From the NCBI GenBank assembly GCA_024760505.1, contig CP058931.1:1312001-1376000 (forward strand): DNA of 64,000 nucleotides, in the 5' to 3' direction. Below are positions 17,248 to 26,604 of this stretch, piece by piece. Each line of letters opens with the position of its first letter. The first letter of the stretch is position 1. The stretch comes from Nitrospira sp. Its GTDB lineage: Bacteria > Nitrospirota > Nitrospiria > Nitrospirales > UBA8639. The translations under genes and the position numbers were made by a program. The notes beneath the pieces were generated by a model that had not been told where the DNA came from, made no database searches, and saw only the letters and a list, made by a program, of their open reading frames with translations.

Positions 17248-19938
17248 ATGGGATTAAAGCCTGTCACGACGCCTGATGTTGAAGCGGCGACAATTGAACT
17301 GACCCTGGATGGTGAAGTTGTCCAGGCCAAGGAAGGGGTCTCCCTCTACGACGTCATATCCAGCACGGGCAAAATTGTGCCCGCGATGTGTTACCACTAT
17401 ACCTTCGATCCCTTCGGATCCTGTGGAATGTGTCTTGTTTTTCAAGAAGGGAAAAAAGCGCCTGTCCGGTCATGTACCGCGAAGGCCGCAGCCGGAATGG
17501 TCATCCAGACCGAGGGCGAGGAGCTGTTTCTGGCCAGGAAAAAAGCCGTGGAAAAACACCTATCCGTCCATCCCCTGGATTGTCCGGTGTGCGATGCCGA
17601 TGGCCATTGTGAATTGCAAGACATGGCCTTTGAACATGGTGTGACCAACTTAGCCAACGCAAAACAAAAAAATATTCCGGAAGATACGCGCAGCCTGGTT
17701 CTTGATTTCAATATGAACCGCTGCATCGCTTGCGGAGAATGCATCAATATTTGCAAAGACGTGCTACGCATCGATGCCCTGCAATTTATGAAAAAGGGCG
17801 GGTTTACCCAGGTAGTGGCGAAAGGCGATCAAGCGCTGGATTGTGAATTCTGCGGGGATTGCCTGGCGGTGTGTCCCGTTGGAGCCATCACCAATAAATT
17901 TTCAAAATATGCCTATAAACCCTGGCAGCTCAAAAAAACGACCACGACGTGCAATTATTGCGGTGACGGTTGCCAAATTTATGTGGAAACTAAAGATACG
18001 GAAGTGGTTCGGGTAACCTCCCCCCTTTCCTGGAAAAACAAATGGGGAGATCGCACAGATACGGTAAATGGGCATGACGGTATTTGTGTGCGTGGCCGCT
18101 TTGGATTTCAGTTCATTGATAGTGACACCCGTCTGAAAACTCCATTGGTTCGTACCGAATCCGGATTGCAACCTTCCCCCTGGCTTGATGCGTTAGATTT
18201 GGCTGCAGGTCGTTTAGCCCATGTCAAAGCGCAATATGGTGCGCAAGCCATCGCCGGGCTTATTACAGCCCGGTGTACCAACGAAGATCTGTATGTGTTT
18301 CAAAAATTTATGCGTTCGGTTATTGGCACCAATCATCTTGACAGCAGTGCCAGATACGGGCATCTGAATTTTGTCAGGGCCATGAAGCATGCCTTGGGCC
18401 TTCATCGTATGATGAATACCTCGGAAGAGATCAATAAAGCGAAGGCTGTCCTCATCATTGGAGCCAACATTACAGAGACTAATCCGGTTGCCAGTTTGCG
18501 AGTGAAGTCGGCTATGGGGTTGTATAAGGCTCAAACCATTGTTGTGGATTCCATGCAAACCAATATCGCGAAATTGGCTTCTCACCCCATGATGGTGAAG
18601 CCAGGGACCGAGGGCCTCTTTGTCCAAGGTCTGGTGAAGTCGGTCCTGGATCAGGAGTTGATTGACGAAGAAGCCACGTCGGCATTTCCCGAAGCCTTGC
18701 AGGCGTTAAGGCAGGCCGTTGGGCTACTTTCTCTTGAGGACATGGCCAGCCAGATTGGAGTGGGTCAGGAGCAAATTCATGAGGCAGCTCGAATCTTTGC
18801 TGAAGCGTCCCGGTCGATCATCATTTGCGGGGAGGGTATTCTCCGGCATGCCGGGGGCTATCAGCATATGTTGAATCTTATCGATCTAGCCTGGGTCACA
18901 GGAAAGCTTGGTCGAAAAGGATGCGGCATTAACACCTATACCGAGGAAGCGAACGAACAAGGAGCAGTCGATATGGGTGTCGCACCGGAATATCTGTCCG
19001 GTCCGGTTTCCTTCACTGATTCCCAAGCCCGGGAAACATTTGCTCGTGTCTGGGGCAACAACCTTCCGGACGTTGACCGCGGAGCCAATCTCACGGAAAT
19101 TCTGGATCGTTGTCAAAAGGGGGAAATTAAGGCCCTTTATCTGGTTGGCGAAAATCCATTAGAAACGCTTCCCGTTTCCTATGATGTCACCAGTGCATTA
19201 GCGAAGTTAGAAGTTCTCATTTGCCAGGACCCCTTCTTAACGGAAATCGCCAAAATGGCCCACGTGGTTTTTCCAGCTTCCACCTTTGCGGAAAAAGACG
19301 GCACAGTGACCAATCAGGAAGGAAAGGTTCAATTTCTCCGTCCGGCCCTGGATTCTCTTGGCGAAAGCACCTTGGATTGGCACATCATGGTCGGCATGGC
19401 AAACGGGTTAGGCTCGCCCATGGAATACGAAACGACGCAGGATATTCAAAATGAAATCCGAAAGGTCCTTCCGGGTTATTACAATCTGGGGAAGGTCTCT
19501 CATGTGGCTCCTGACCCCTCGGAGTATTTCTCAAAGGCTTTTTCTGAGGAAGTGGCGTTGCGGTACCCCGTAGGGATGAAGAGTCCTACTCAACGGCCCT
19601 TTGCCTTACGCATGATTCAATTAATTTATCATTCAGGGAAACTTTCCACCCGGGCTTCCGGCCTGATGGAAATTTCACCCAATACGTCCCGTCTTCGCAT
19701 GAGCACCCAGGACTTCAACAATCTTGATCTCGGTGCTCATGACCGGGTGCGGATCACTTCAGATCAGGGCACAGTGGAGATGGGAGTGGAAGAGGATACG
19801 TCGTTATTGCCAGGGACCTGTACGGTTCCTGAACATTTCAATGATCCACCCGTAAAAGACCTGATGTCGGTTCAGGTCGATCCTGTCACAGGGGTTCCTT
19901 ATTTCAAGTTGACCTATGTTTCTATTGAAAAGGCCTGA
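17248..19938 (+). CDS. nuoG: NADH-quinone oxidoreductase subunit G
   Basis: An 896-residue iron-sulphur subunit of the electron-input module. In order: a [2Fe-2S] ferredoxin domain (Cys48, 59, 62, 76), the His-Cys3 [4Fe-4S] site (His108, Cys112, 115, 121), two further [4Fe-4S] motifs (Cys159/162/165/169 and Cys199/202/205/209) and a molybdopterin-oxidoreductase-like domain starting with a fourth CxxCxxxC site (Cys235, 238, 242 and Cys280). AAGGA lies six bases before the ATG. The usual partners nuoE and nuoF are missing next to it, so the electron donor side is uncertain; the C-terminal domain resembles formate dehydrogenase alpha subunits, as NuoG generally does. Confidence 0.95.
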   Translation: MGLKPVTTPDVEAATIELTLDGEVVQAKEGVSLYDVISSTGKIVPAMCYHYTFDPFGSCGMCLVFQEGKKAPVRSCTAKAAAGMVIQTEGEELFLARKKAVEKHLSVHPLDCPVCDADGHCELQDMAFEHGVTNLANAKQKNIPEDTRSLVLDFNMNRCIACGECINICKDVLRIDALQFMKKGGFTQVVAKGDQALDCEFCGDCLAVCPVGAITNKFSKYAYKPWQLKKTTTTCNYCGDGCQIYVETKDTEVVRVTSPLSWKNKWGDRTDTVNGHDGICVRGRFGFQFIDSDTRLKTPLVRTESGLQPSPWLDALDLAAGRLAHVKAQYGAQAIAGLITARCTNEDLYVFQKFMRSVIGTNHLDSSARYGHLNFVRAMKHALGLHRMMNTSEEINKAKAVLIIGANITETNPVASLRVKSAMGLYKAQTIVVDSMQTNIAKLASHPMMVKPGTEGLFVQGLVKSVLDQELIDEEATSAFPEALQALRQAVGLLSLEDMASQIGVGQEQIHEAARIFAEASRSIIICGEGILRHAGGYQHMLNLIDLAWVTGKLGRKGCGINTYTEEANEQGAVDMGVAPEYLSGPVSFTDSQARETFARVWGNNLPDVDRGANLTEILDRCQKGEIKALYLVGENPLETLPVSYDVTSALAKLEVLICQDPFLTEIAKMAHVVFPASTFAEKDGTVTNQEGKVQFLRPALDSLGESTLDWHIMVGMANGLGSPMEYETTQDIQNEIRKVLPGYYNLGKVSHVAPDPSEYFSKAFSEEVALRYPVGMKSPTQRPFALRMIQLIYHSGKLSTRASGLMEISPNTSRLRMSTQDFNNLDLGAHDRVRITSDQGTVEMGVEEDTSLLPGTCTVPEHFNDPPVKDLMSVQVDPVTGVPYFKLTYVSIEKA

Positions 19939-19961
19939 TCAGAAAGGCCAGTCATCAGACC

Positions 19962-20531
19962 ATGAGTAATTCTCCCACGACAAAAAAGTTTTTCGACGCC
20001 GTGCTCTTCCGAGAAATCTGGGATGCGATGAAGGTAACGCTTAAGCATTTGCTGCATCGCCCCATTACGTTTCAATATCCACGGGAAAAACGAACGATTC
20101 CTGATGCCCATCGTGGCGCACTTTGCCTGTTACGGTATGAAGATGGGACAGAACGCTGTGTGGGCTGTGATTTGTGTGAAGCGGCTTGCCCTTCACGCTG
20201 CATTAAGGTTATCAGCGAAGAAGACAAAACTCTCCCGCTCCAACGGTATGCCTCCGAATTTTACATCGACATTACGAAGTGCGTGTTTTGTGGATACTGC
20301 GTCGAAGCCTGTCCGGTCAATGCCCTGGCGATGACGAAGGTCTATGAATTTTCGACTCATGATAAGCGGACCCTCCTCTTTGACAAGGCGCGGCTCTACC
20401 AGATTGGAGAGCGTCATATAGATGATGCCAAAAAGTATCTCTATGCCCATAACCAAGAGAAGGAAGGGGAGGAAGGCCGCGCCTACCGCTACCATTTCCC
20501 TGTTTCAATAAAAAGTACCCAGGAACCGTAG
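19962..20531 (+). CDS. nuoI: NADH-quinone oxidoreductase subunit I
   Basis: A 189-residue ferredoxin-like subunit that passes electrons through clusters N6a and N6b toward NuoB. Two complete CxxCxxCxxxCP motifs are present (Cys66/69/72/76 and Cys107/110/113/117). The N-terminal amphipathic helix (KVTLKHLLHRPITFQYP) docks on the membrane arm. It follows nuoG by 23 bases, in the place where nuoH would normally come first. Confidence 0.97.
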   Translation: MSNSPTTKKFFDAVLFREIWDAMKVTLKHLLHRPITFQYPREKRTIPDAHRGALCLLRYEDGTERCVGCDLCEAACPSRCIKVISEEDKTLPLQRYASEFYIDITKCVFCGYCVEACPVNALAMTKVYEFSTHDKRTLLFDKARLYQIGERHIDDAKKYLYAHNQEKEGEEGRAYRYHFPVSIKSTQEP

Positions 20532-20538
20532 TTTCATC

Positions 20539-21081
20539 ATGATGTGGCTTCTTTTTGGATATTTTGCCACGGTGAGTGTCGTGGCAGGGGTTTTGACTGT
20601 GGCATTGCGAAATGCCGTGCACTGCGCGTTGGCTTTGCTGACGCTTCTGCTCCATGTCGCCGGTCTGTTTGTCCTGTTGAATGCGGAATTTCTTTTTGCG
20701 GTGCAAATCATTGTGTATGCGGGAGCGATTCTTATTTTGTATCTTTTCGTGTTGATGTTGATGAATTTAAAAACGGAGGAACAGCATCTCCATAAAAAAT
20801 ATGCCTTTTTAGTGTTTGCCGGAACTGCAATTTTTGGAGAACTCCTGATTCTCCTCCTTAAGTCGCCTTATGGCGGTGTGATTGGAGCGGCCACGCCTGA
20901 CCTCATCCTGCAAACGGGGCCCAGCCATGCTATTGGGATCACGATGTTTAGCGATTATTTATTGCTCTTTGAAGTGATTGGGATTTTCCTGTTAGGGGCT
21001 GTGATTGGTGCCATCGTTCTTGCTAAAACACCGGCGAAGACTAACTCCCAAGAAGAACCAGGCATTTCTTCCATGCCCTAA
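20539..21081 (+). CDS. nuoJ: NADH-quinone oxidoreductase subunit J
   Basis: A 180-residue membrane subunit with five hydrophobic helices; helix 3 (FAVQIIVYAGAILILYLFVLM) carries the conserved Tyr-Ala-Gly-Ala-Ile element that forms the pi-bulge involved in coupling. It starts 8 bases after nuoI. Confidence 0.95.
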   Translation: MMWLLFGYFATVSVVAGVLTVALRNAVHCALALLTLLLHVAGLFVLLNAEFLFAVQIIVYAGAILILYLFVLMLMNLKTEEQHLHKKYAFLVFAGTAIFGELLILLLKSPYGGVIGAATPDLILQTGPSHAIGITMFSDYLLLFEVIGIFLLGAVIGAIVLAKTPAKTNSQEEPGISSMP

Positions 21082-21093
21082 AACCCCATAACA

Positions 21094-21396
21094 ATGATTC
21101 CTCTTTCAGCCTATGTGGCTCTCAGCGCAATTTTGTTTATGACCGGACTCGTCGGCGTCCTGATCCGGCGGAATTTTATTGTCGTCCTCATGTCCGTGGA
21201 GATTATGTTGAATGCCGCCAATATTAATTTGGTGGCTTTTTCTCATTACCTTCATTCCATGTCCGGGCAAATGGCGGCACTCTTTATCATTGCGGTGGCC
21301 GCAGCGGAAGCTGCTGTCGGATTAGCGATTATCATTGTGGTGTTTCGCGGAAAAATGGCCACGAACGTCGATCAAATTAATATTTTAAAGTGGTAA
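21094..21396 (+). CDS. nuoK: NADH-quinone oxidoreductase subunit K
   Basis: A 100-residue, three-helix subunit homologous to MrpC. The two conserved membrane glutamates for proton transfer are in MSVEIMLNAANINLVAF and AAAEAAVGLAIII. It starts 12 bases after nuoJ and ends one base before the nuoL start. Confidence 0.97.
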   Translation: MIPLSAYVALSAILFMTGLVGVLIRRNFIVVLMSVEIMLNAANINLVAFSHYLHSMSGQMAALFIIAVAAAEAAVGLAIIIVVFRGKMATNVDQINILKW

Positions 21397-21397
21397 C

Positions 21398-23395
21398 GTG
21401 TTCGATCTGCTCGTTCTCCTGATTCCTCTTTTTCCTCTGCTGGCCGTGTTGGTCAACGGGCTGTTGGGCTCTCGCTATTCCCATGATATGGCAGGGCGAC
21501 TGGCTTTTGGCTCCGTCGGATTGTCATTTCTATGTGTGCTCGGTGTTTTCGTTTCGATTCTCGGAGATCCTACACCGCGTGAAGTCATCGCCTACTCCTG
21601 GATTTTCGGAGGCGATCTCTCCATAAATCTTGCCTTTCTCATCGACCCGCTGAGTGTCATCATGCTGTTGGTGGTGACCGGTGTGGGGTTCCTCATCCAT
21701 GTCTATTCCGTAGGCTATATGCATGGTGAAGAAGGATTTACCCGCTTCTTCACCTATATGAACCTCTTCATGGTTTCCATGCTCCTGCTCGTCATGGGAA
21801 ACAATTATGTCGTGTTGTTCATTGGGTGGGAGGGCGTGGGCCTCTGTTCCTACCTGTTGATCGGGTACTACTATGAAAAAGTTTCGGCGGGGAAGGCCGC
21901 GACCAAAGCCTTTGTCGTGAACCGGATTGGCGATGCCGGATTTTTGCTGGCGATATTCCTGATCTTTTCCCATTTCGGCACACTCGATTACACGGCCGTG
22001 ATGGCCAAGGCCTCGACTCTTTCAACTGAAATGGCCACCGCCATCTCCCTTTGTTTGTTAGTCGGCGCGATCGGTAAGTCGGCGCAATTACCCTTGTACA
22101 CCTGGTTGCCCGATGCCATGGAAGGCCCGACTCCGGTGAGTGCGCTTATCCATGCGGCCACCATGGTCACCGCAGGGGTCTATATGGTGGTGAGAAACCA
22201 TGTGATATTTGATATGGCGCCGATGGCTCTGGCGACCGTGGGCATTGTTGGAGGGGTCACGGCACTGTTCGCCGCCACGATTGGACTTGTTCAAAACGAT
22301 ATTAAACGAGTGTTGGCCTATTCAACCGTCAGCCAGTTGGGCTATATGTTCCTGGCCTGCGGGGTTGGCGCCTATACTGCCGCCATCTTTCACCTGATGA
22401 CACATGCATTTTTCAAAGCTCTTCTATTCTTGTCGGCCGGTTCGGTGATTCATGCATTGGGTGGGGAGCAGGACATCCGGAAGATGGGCGGACTCCATGA
22501 CAAGATCCCGACGACCTATCGGGTGTTTCTGATCGGAACTCTCGCCATTGCGGGTATCCCTCCCTTGGCAGGCTTTTGGAGTAAAGATGAAATTATGGCT
22601 CATGCCTTCGTCCATGGCTATTATCACTTGTATCTTCTAGCCGCTGTTGGAGCATTCTTGACCAGTTTTTATATGTTCAGGCTCACGTATCTTACGTTCT
22701 ATGGATCATCCCGAGTCGATCCACATGTGGCCCACCATATTCATGAATCACCTTCCGTGATGACCATTCCGCTCGTGATTTTAGCGGGGTTGGCCCTTTT
22801 CGGAGGATTCCTTGGCGTACCCCCGGAACATGGCTGGTTCCATGGATTTTTACATGATGTGGCGACTCCACTGGGTGCTGAGGCCCATGAAGTGGGATGG
22901 GGCATGTTGTTGGGTCTCATGAGTGTGGCCATAGCGATCGCCCTGGGTGGATGGGGGTTAGCGCATTATATGTATGCCATGCGTCCTCAGATGGCCGACG
23001 AATGGGCTGCAAAATCTCCGCGGGCCTACACCACGATTCTGAATAAATATTACGTCGATGAGATCTATGACTTCTTGATTGTGGAATTCTTTAAGAAGGT
23101 TGGGATGTTATTGGACTGGTTTGATCGCCAGATTCTGGACCGATTTGTTATAGGAATTGGCAAAGGAACCGATATCAGCGCAGCAGCCATTACCTGGACT
23201 GAAAAGCACGTGATCTACGCAGGATTGAATGTGGTGGGCTATTCCAATCATCTTCTCTCGTGGTCGTGGCGAAAAATACAAAGTGGCATGGTCCATCATT
23301 ATGCCGCCATTATTGTCATTGGGCTGGCGCTGCTCATTCATCTGGTCCTGGTGTGGTTTGTTGGATCTTCCGCCGCCGACATGTCCATTCGGTAA
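21398..23395 (+). CDS. nuoL: NADH-quinone oxidoreductase subunit L
   Basis: A 665-residue distal antiporter-like subunit with a GTG start one base after the nuoK stop. Key proton-channel residues are kept: Glu145 (GWEGVGLC), Lys227 (AIGKSAQLPLYTWLPDA), His252 (ALIHAATMV) and the helix-12 Lys (FWSKDEIM). The C-terminal lateral-helix region between YYVDEIYDF and the last membrane helix spans about 85 residues, roughly 30 more than I recall for E. coli NuoL. A longer lateral helix is expected where an extra NuoM must be bridged. Confidence 0.96.
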   Translation: MFDLLVLLIPLFPLLAVLVNGLLGSRYSHDMAGRLAFGSVGLSFLCVLGVFVSILGDPTPREVIAYSWIFGGDLSINLAFLIDPLSVIMLLVVTGVGFLIHVYSVGYMHGEEGFTRFFTYMNLFMVSMLLLVMGNNYVVLFIGWEGVGLCSYLLIGYYYEKVSAGKAATKAFVVNRIGDAGFLLAIFLIFSHFGTLDYTAVMAKASTLSTEMATAISLCLLVGAIGKSAQLPLYTWLPDAMEGPTPVSALIHAATMVTAGVYMVVRNHVIFDMAPMALATVGIVGGVTALFAATIGLVQNDIKRVLAYSTVSQLGYMFLACGVGAYTAAIFHLMTHAFFKALLFLSAGSVIHALGGEQDIRKMGGLHDKIPTTYRVFLIGTLAIAGIPPLAGFWSKDEIMAHAFVHGYYHLYLLAAVGAFLTSFYMFRLTYLTFYGSSRVDPHVAHHIHESPSVMTIPLVILAGLALFGGFLGVPPEHGWFHGFLHDVATPLGAEAHEVGWGMLLGLMSVAIAIALGGWGLAHYMYAMRPQMADEWAAKSPRAYTTILNKYYVDEIYDFLIVEFFKKVGMLLDWFDRQILDRFVIGIGKGTDISAAAITWTEKHVIYAGLNVVGYSNHLLSWSWRKIQSGMVHHYAAIIVIGLALLIHLVLVWFVGSSAADMSIR

Positions 23396-23404
23396 CTGAC
23401 TATC

Positions 23405-24958
23405 ATGCAAGAAGAATTACAATTTGGGTTCCCCATTCTGACCTTTCTCACTTTCTTTCCTTTTCTGGGAGCGATGGTTATTTGGGCTTTGAAGGATCAA
23501 GACCTGATCCGGAAGAGTGTGCTAGGGATTGCGAGCCTGGAAATGGTCGTGGCGTCGCTGATGTTATGGCGATTCGTTCCTGAGACGGCGGCCATGCAGT
23601 TCGCCGAACGTCATGAATGGATTCCTTTCTTAGGTATTAGTTATCACCTGGCGGTGGACGGAATCAGCGTTCTGTTCGTGGGCCTGAACGCTTTCCTCAT
23701 CCTGCTTCTGGTTCTCTACGCTTGGGATACGGTTCATGCTCGTCCAAAAGCGTTTTATATGTGCCTGCTGGGGATGGAAGCCACGATGATGGGGATTTTT
23801 GTCTCCATTGATTTGATCCTCTTTTTTGTATTTTGGGAACTTATGCTCATCCCCAGTTATTTCCTGATTAAACTCTGGGGTCCTGGAGAACAACGCCAAT
23901 ATGCCGCGTTGAAGTACGTCCTCTATACTCTCCTGGGGAGCGTGTTCATGCTTGTGGGCTTTTGCCTTCTGAGCTTGAACTATTTTGAAGCGAAACAGGT
24001 GTATAGCTTTGACTTACTCGACTTGCTTGCTGTTCAGATTCCTCTTAGTCAGCAACTGCTGATTTTTTGGTTGGTATTTTTGGGCCTGGCCTTTAAAGCG
24101 CCCATATTTCCATTTCATTCCTGGTTGCCCGATGCCTTGGTTCAAGGGCCGATCCCTATGTCTGTCATGCTGGCCGGGATTAAATTGGGTACATATGGGT
24201 TCCTTCGTTTTTCGTTTCCTTTGCTCCCCGATGCCTCTCAGCACGCCACGGTGGTCGCTATTCTCATGACCCTGGGTCTGGCCGCTATTGTGTATGGAGC
24301 GATTGTCGCCATCATCCAGCCTGACTTCCGGCGTCTGCTCGTGTTTAGCAGTATTAGCCATTTGGGTTTTGTGGTCGTGGGCATGTTTGCGCTGAATTTC
24401 CAAGGAATACAAGGCAGCCTGATAACCATGATTAATTTGGGATTCAGCACTGCGGGATTATTTTTCCTGGCCGGATTCATTTATGAACGTCTGGGCCATA
24501 ATGACGTCCGACGATACAGTGGGTTGGCGAAGAAAATGCCGCTTCTTGCCACGTTTATGCTAATCATTGGGATGGCCTCCATCGGGTTACCGGGAACCAA
24601 TGGTTTTATAGGGGAATTCCTCATTTTATTGGGCGTGTTTCAAGCCTGGTGGCTTTATGGAGCCATTGCGGTCACCGGGATCATTTTTGCGGCCGCATAC
24701 TTTTTGTGGTTTTATGAGCGGTCCATCTTTGGACCATTGAAAGACAGTGTGCCGGCAGCCATTAAGGATTTAAATAGCCGTGAATGGGCAATCGGGGTGG
24801 CATTGTCGGTCATGATTTTTTGGATCGGCATTTATCCTTCCCCGTTCTTGCGAATGGTTAATGGATCCGTGCAGGAGGTCGTTGACCGGTTGCATCCAGG
24901 AATGGCGACAGCTCAACAGCATGAATCCCTGCTTTCCACTGAGGTCACCAGGAATTAA
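23405..24958 (+). CDS. nuoM: NADH-quinone oxidoreductase subunit M, first copy
   Basis: A 517-residue antiporter-like subunit with about 14 membrane helices. The channel residues are complete: Glu145 (FWELMLIP), Lys231 (AFKAPIFPFHSWLPDA), Lys260 (MLAGIKLGTYGF) and the helix-12 Glu (NGFIGEFLILL). It is the canonical NuoM of the two, being closest to usual NuoM around helices 5 and 7. It starts 9 bases after nuoL. Confidence 0.95.
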   Translation: MQEELQFGFPILTFLTFFPFLGAMVIWALKDQDLIRKSVLGIASLEMVVASLMLWRFVPETAAMQFAERHEWIPFLGISYHLAVDGISVLFVGLNAFLILLLVLYAWDTVHARPKAFYMCLLGMEATMMGIFVSIDLILFFVFWELMLIPSYFLIKLWGPGEQRQYAALKYVLYTLLGSVFMLVGFCLLSLNYFEAKQVYSFDLLDLLAVQIPLSQQLLIFWLVFLGLAFKAPIFPFHSWLPDALVQGPIPMSVMLAGIKLGTYGFLRFSFPLLPDASQHATVVAILMTLGLAAIVYGAIVAIIQPDFRRLLVFSSISHLGFVVVGMFALNFQGIQGSLITMINLGFSTAGLFFLAGFIYERLGHNDVRRYSGLAKKMPLLATFMLIIGMASIGLPGTNGFIGEFLILLGVFQAWWLYGAIAVTGIIFAAAYFLWFYERSIFGPLKDSVPAAIKDLNSREWAIGVALSVMIFWIGIYPSPFLRMVNGSVQEVVDRLHPGMATAQQHESLLSTEVTRN

Positions 24959-24963
24959 CAACG

Positions 24964-26559
24964 ATGGGTGAATATTCCCTACTCATTATTCTCTTTGCAC
25001 CATTTTTGGGCGCGATCGCGTTAATGTTCGTCCCCAGGGAGGAAGCGCTCCTGGTGCGAATGACTGCGGCTATTTCTGCGGGTATTTCCCTCATGGCCTC
25101 TTTCTATATTTTTCTTGCTTACGATACGGCGAAAGGCGGATTTCAATTTGTCCAGCGGTATGCCTGGTCTGAAGAATTAGGCATTGCCTTTTACCTCGGG
25201 GTGGATGGAATCGGCGGCCCATTGGTTTTTGCCTCCGCAATCCTGTTATTTGCGGGCATTTTTGTTTCGTGGCACATCAAGGATCGGACCAAAGAGTTCT
25301 ATATGTTCCTCCTGATCCTTGCGGCGGCGACCATTGGGGTCTTCATGTCGCTGGATCTCTTTTTCCTCTATTTCTTTTATGAAATGTCGGTGTTGCCCAT
25401 GTACTTATTACTGGGCGTATGGGGAAGTCATACCAAAGGGTATCTCTCCATGACCAATCCCGAAGAGCGAAAGCTTCGGGATTCCATCGGATTCATATTT
25501 AACTTTGGATCCAACAGCAAAGAATACGCAGCCATGAAGCTGACCCTGTTCCTGTCTGCGGGGGCGGTGGTGGCCCTGATGGGTATCCTGCTCATTTACC
25601 ATCTTTCCGGTCTCCACACCTTTGACATTGTGGTGCTGCGTGAACAGGCTCATTTTTCTGACAACGTCGCTACGTTGATTTGGTTTCTGATATTTTTTGG
25701 CTTTGCCTCGATCGCCCCGATATGGCCTTTGCATTCCTGGTCTCCCGTCGGCCATGCTGCTGCCCCGGCAGCTACCAGCATGCTGCATGCCGGTGTCTTA
25801 ATGAAGCTCGGGCATTTTTCCATTATACGCGTGGCCTTTGAAATTCTGCCTGACTCTACTCGGGAGTGGATGTGGGTAGCGGCTGTTCTCTGCGTTTTTT
25901 CTATCATCTATGGGGGTCTGGTGTCCTATTTCGCCAAGGATACGAAATATGTGATCGGCTATTCCAGTTCGAGTCACATGGGCTATATCTTCCTGGGCAT
26001 GGCCGCATTGAGCTATATCAGTCTATCCGGCGCCGTTATCTATATGTTTGCCCATGCTCTGGCAACCAGCATGTTGTTTGCCATGGCTGGCTGGGTGTAT
26101 GACCAAACCCATTCACGAGACATTCCATCCTTGGGAGGACTCGTTGAAAAGATGCCGTTTATTGCCGGGGCCTTTATCGTCGCCTGTATGGCCTCAATCG
26201 GCATGCCGGGGACGATCAATTTTATTGCGGAAGTGATGATTATTGTGGGGAGTTGGGATGCATATCCCTTTCAAGTCGTCGTGGCGGTGCTCGGCATCGT
26301 TCTGACCCTTGCGTATATGTTCAAAATGATGCGGGGGCTGTTTTACGGGAGATTGGATCCGGAATACGCCCATGCCACCGATGCCAGACATTGGGTGGAT
26401 CGCATGCCATTACTTCTTTTAATAGTCTGTAGCATTACTCTTGGGATTTTCCCCGGGCATTTTTACGAAGTGGTACGGTCGACTGTGGAGCCTATGGTAG
26501 ACCGGATTAACCAGGTGGCCCCACTCATTACCCAAAACACTCAGGGCCTTTTACCGTAA
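24964..26559 (+). CDS. nuoM: NADH-quinone oxidoreductase subunit M, second divergent copy
   Basis: A 531-residue NuoM paralogue, clearly different from its neighbour. Helix 5 Glu140 (FYEMSVLP), helix 8 Lys281 (LMKLGHF) and the helix-12 Glu (INFIAEVMIIV) are kept, but the helix 7 lysine is Ile250 in GFASIAPIWPLHSWSP. The loop between helices 5 and 6 is about 27 residues longer (THTKGY-like start after VWGS, ending NSKEYAAMK). Two consecutive nuoM genes define the '2M' complex I known from Nitrospira, expected to carry an additional pumping unit. It starts five bases after the first nuoM. Confidence 0.94.
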   Translation: MGEYSLLIILFAPFLGAIALMFVPREEALLVRMTAAISAGISLMASFYIFLAYDTAKGGFQFVQRYAWSEELGIAFYLGVDGIGGPLVFASAILLFAGIFVSWHIKDRTKEFYMFLLILAAATIGVFMSLDLFFLYFFYEMSVLPMYLLLGVWGSHTKGYLSMTNPEERKLRDSIGFIFNFGSNSKEYAAMKLTLFLSAGAVVALMGILLIYHLSGLHTFDIVVLREQAHFSDNVATLIWFLIFFGFASIAPIWPLHSWSPVGHAAAPAATSMLHAGVLMKLGHFSIIRVAFEILPDSTREWMWVAAVLCVFSIIYGGLVSYFAKDTKYVIGYSSSSHMGYIFLGMAALSYISLSGAVIYMFAHALATSMLFAMAGWVYDQTHSRDIPSLGGLVEKMPFIAGAFIVACMASIGMPGTINFIAEVMIIVGSWDAYPFQVVVAVLGIVLTLAYMFKMMRGLFYGRLDPEYAHATDARHWVDRMPLLLLIVCSITLGIFPGHFYEVVRSTVEPMVDRINQVAPLITQNTQGLLP

Positions 26560-26604
26560 ACGATTCAACATTGAACCTTCTGAGGACAGTCTGATTATCT
26601 TGCA

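Noticed and set aside
17248..19938. NuoG read as a separate formate dehydrogenase alpha subunit
   Set aside because: The N-terminal cluster set including the His-Cys3 site, and the place inside the nuo operon, identify NuoG; the molybdopterin-like domain is normal for it.
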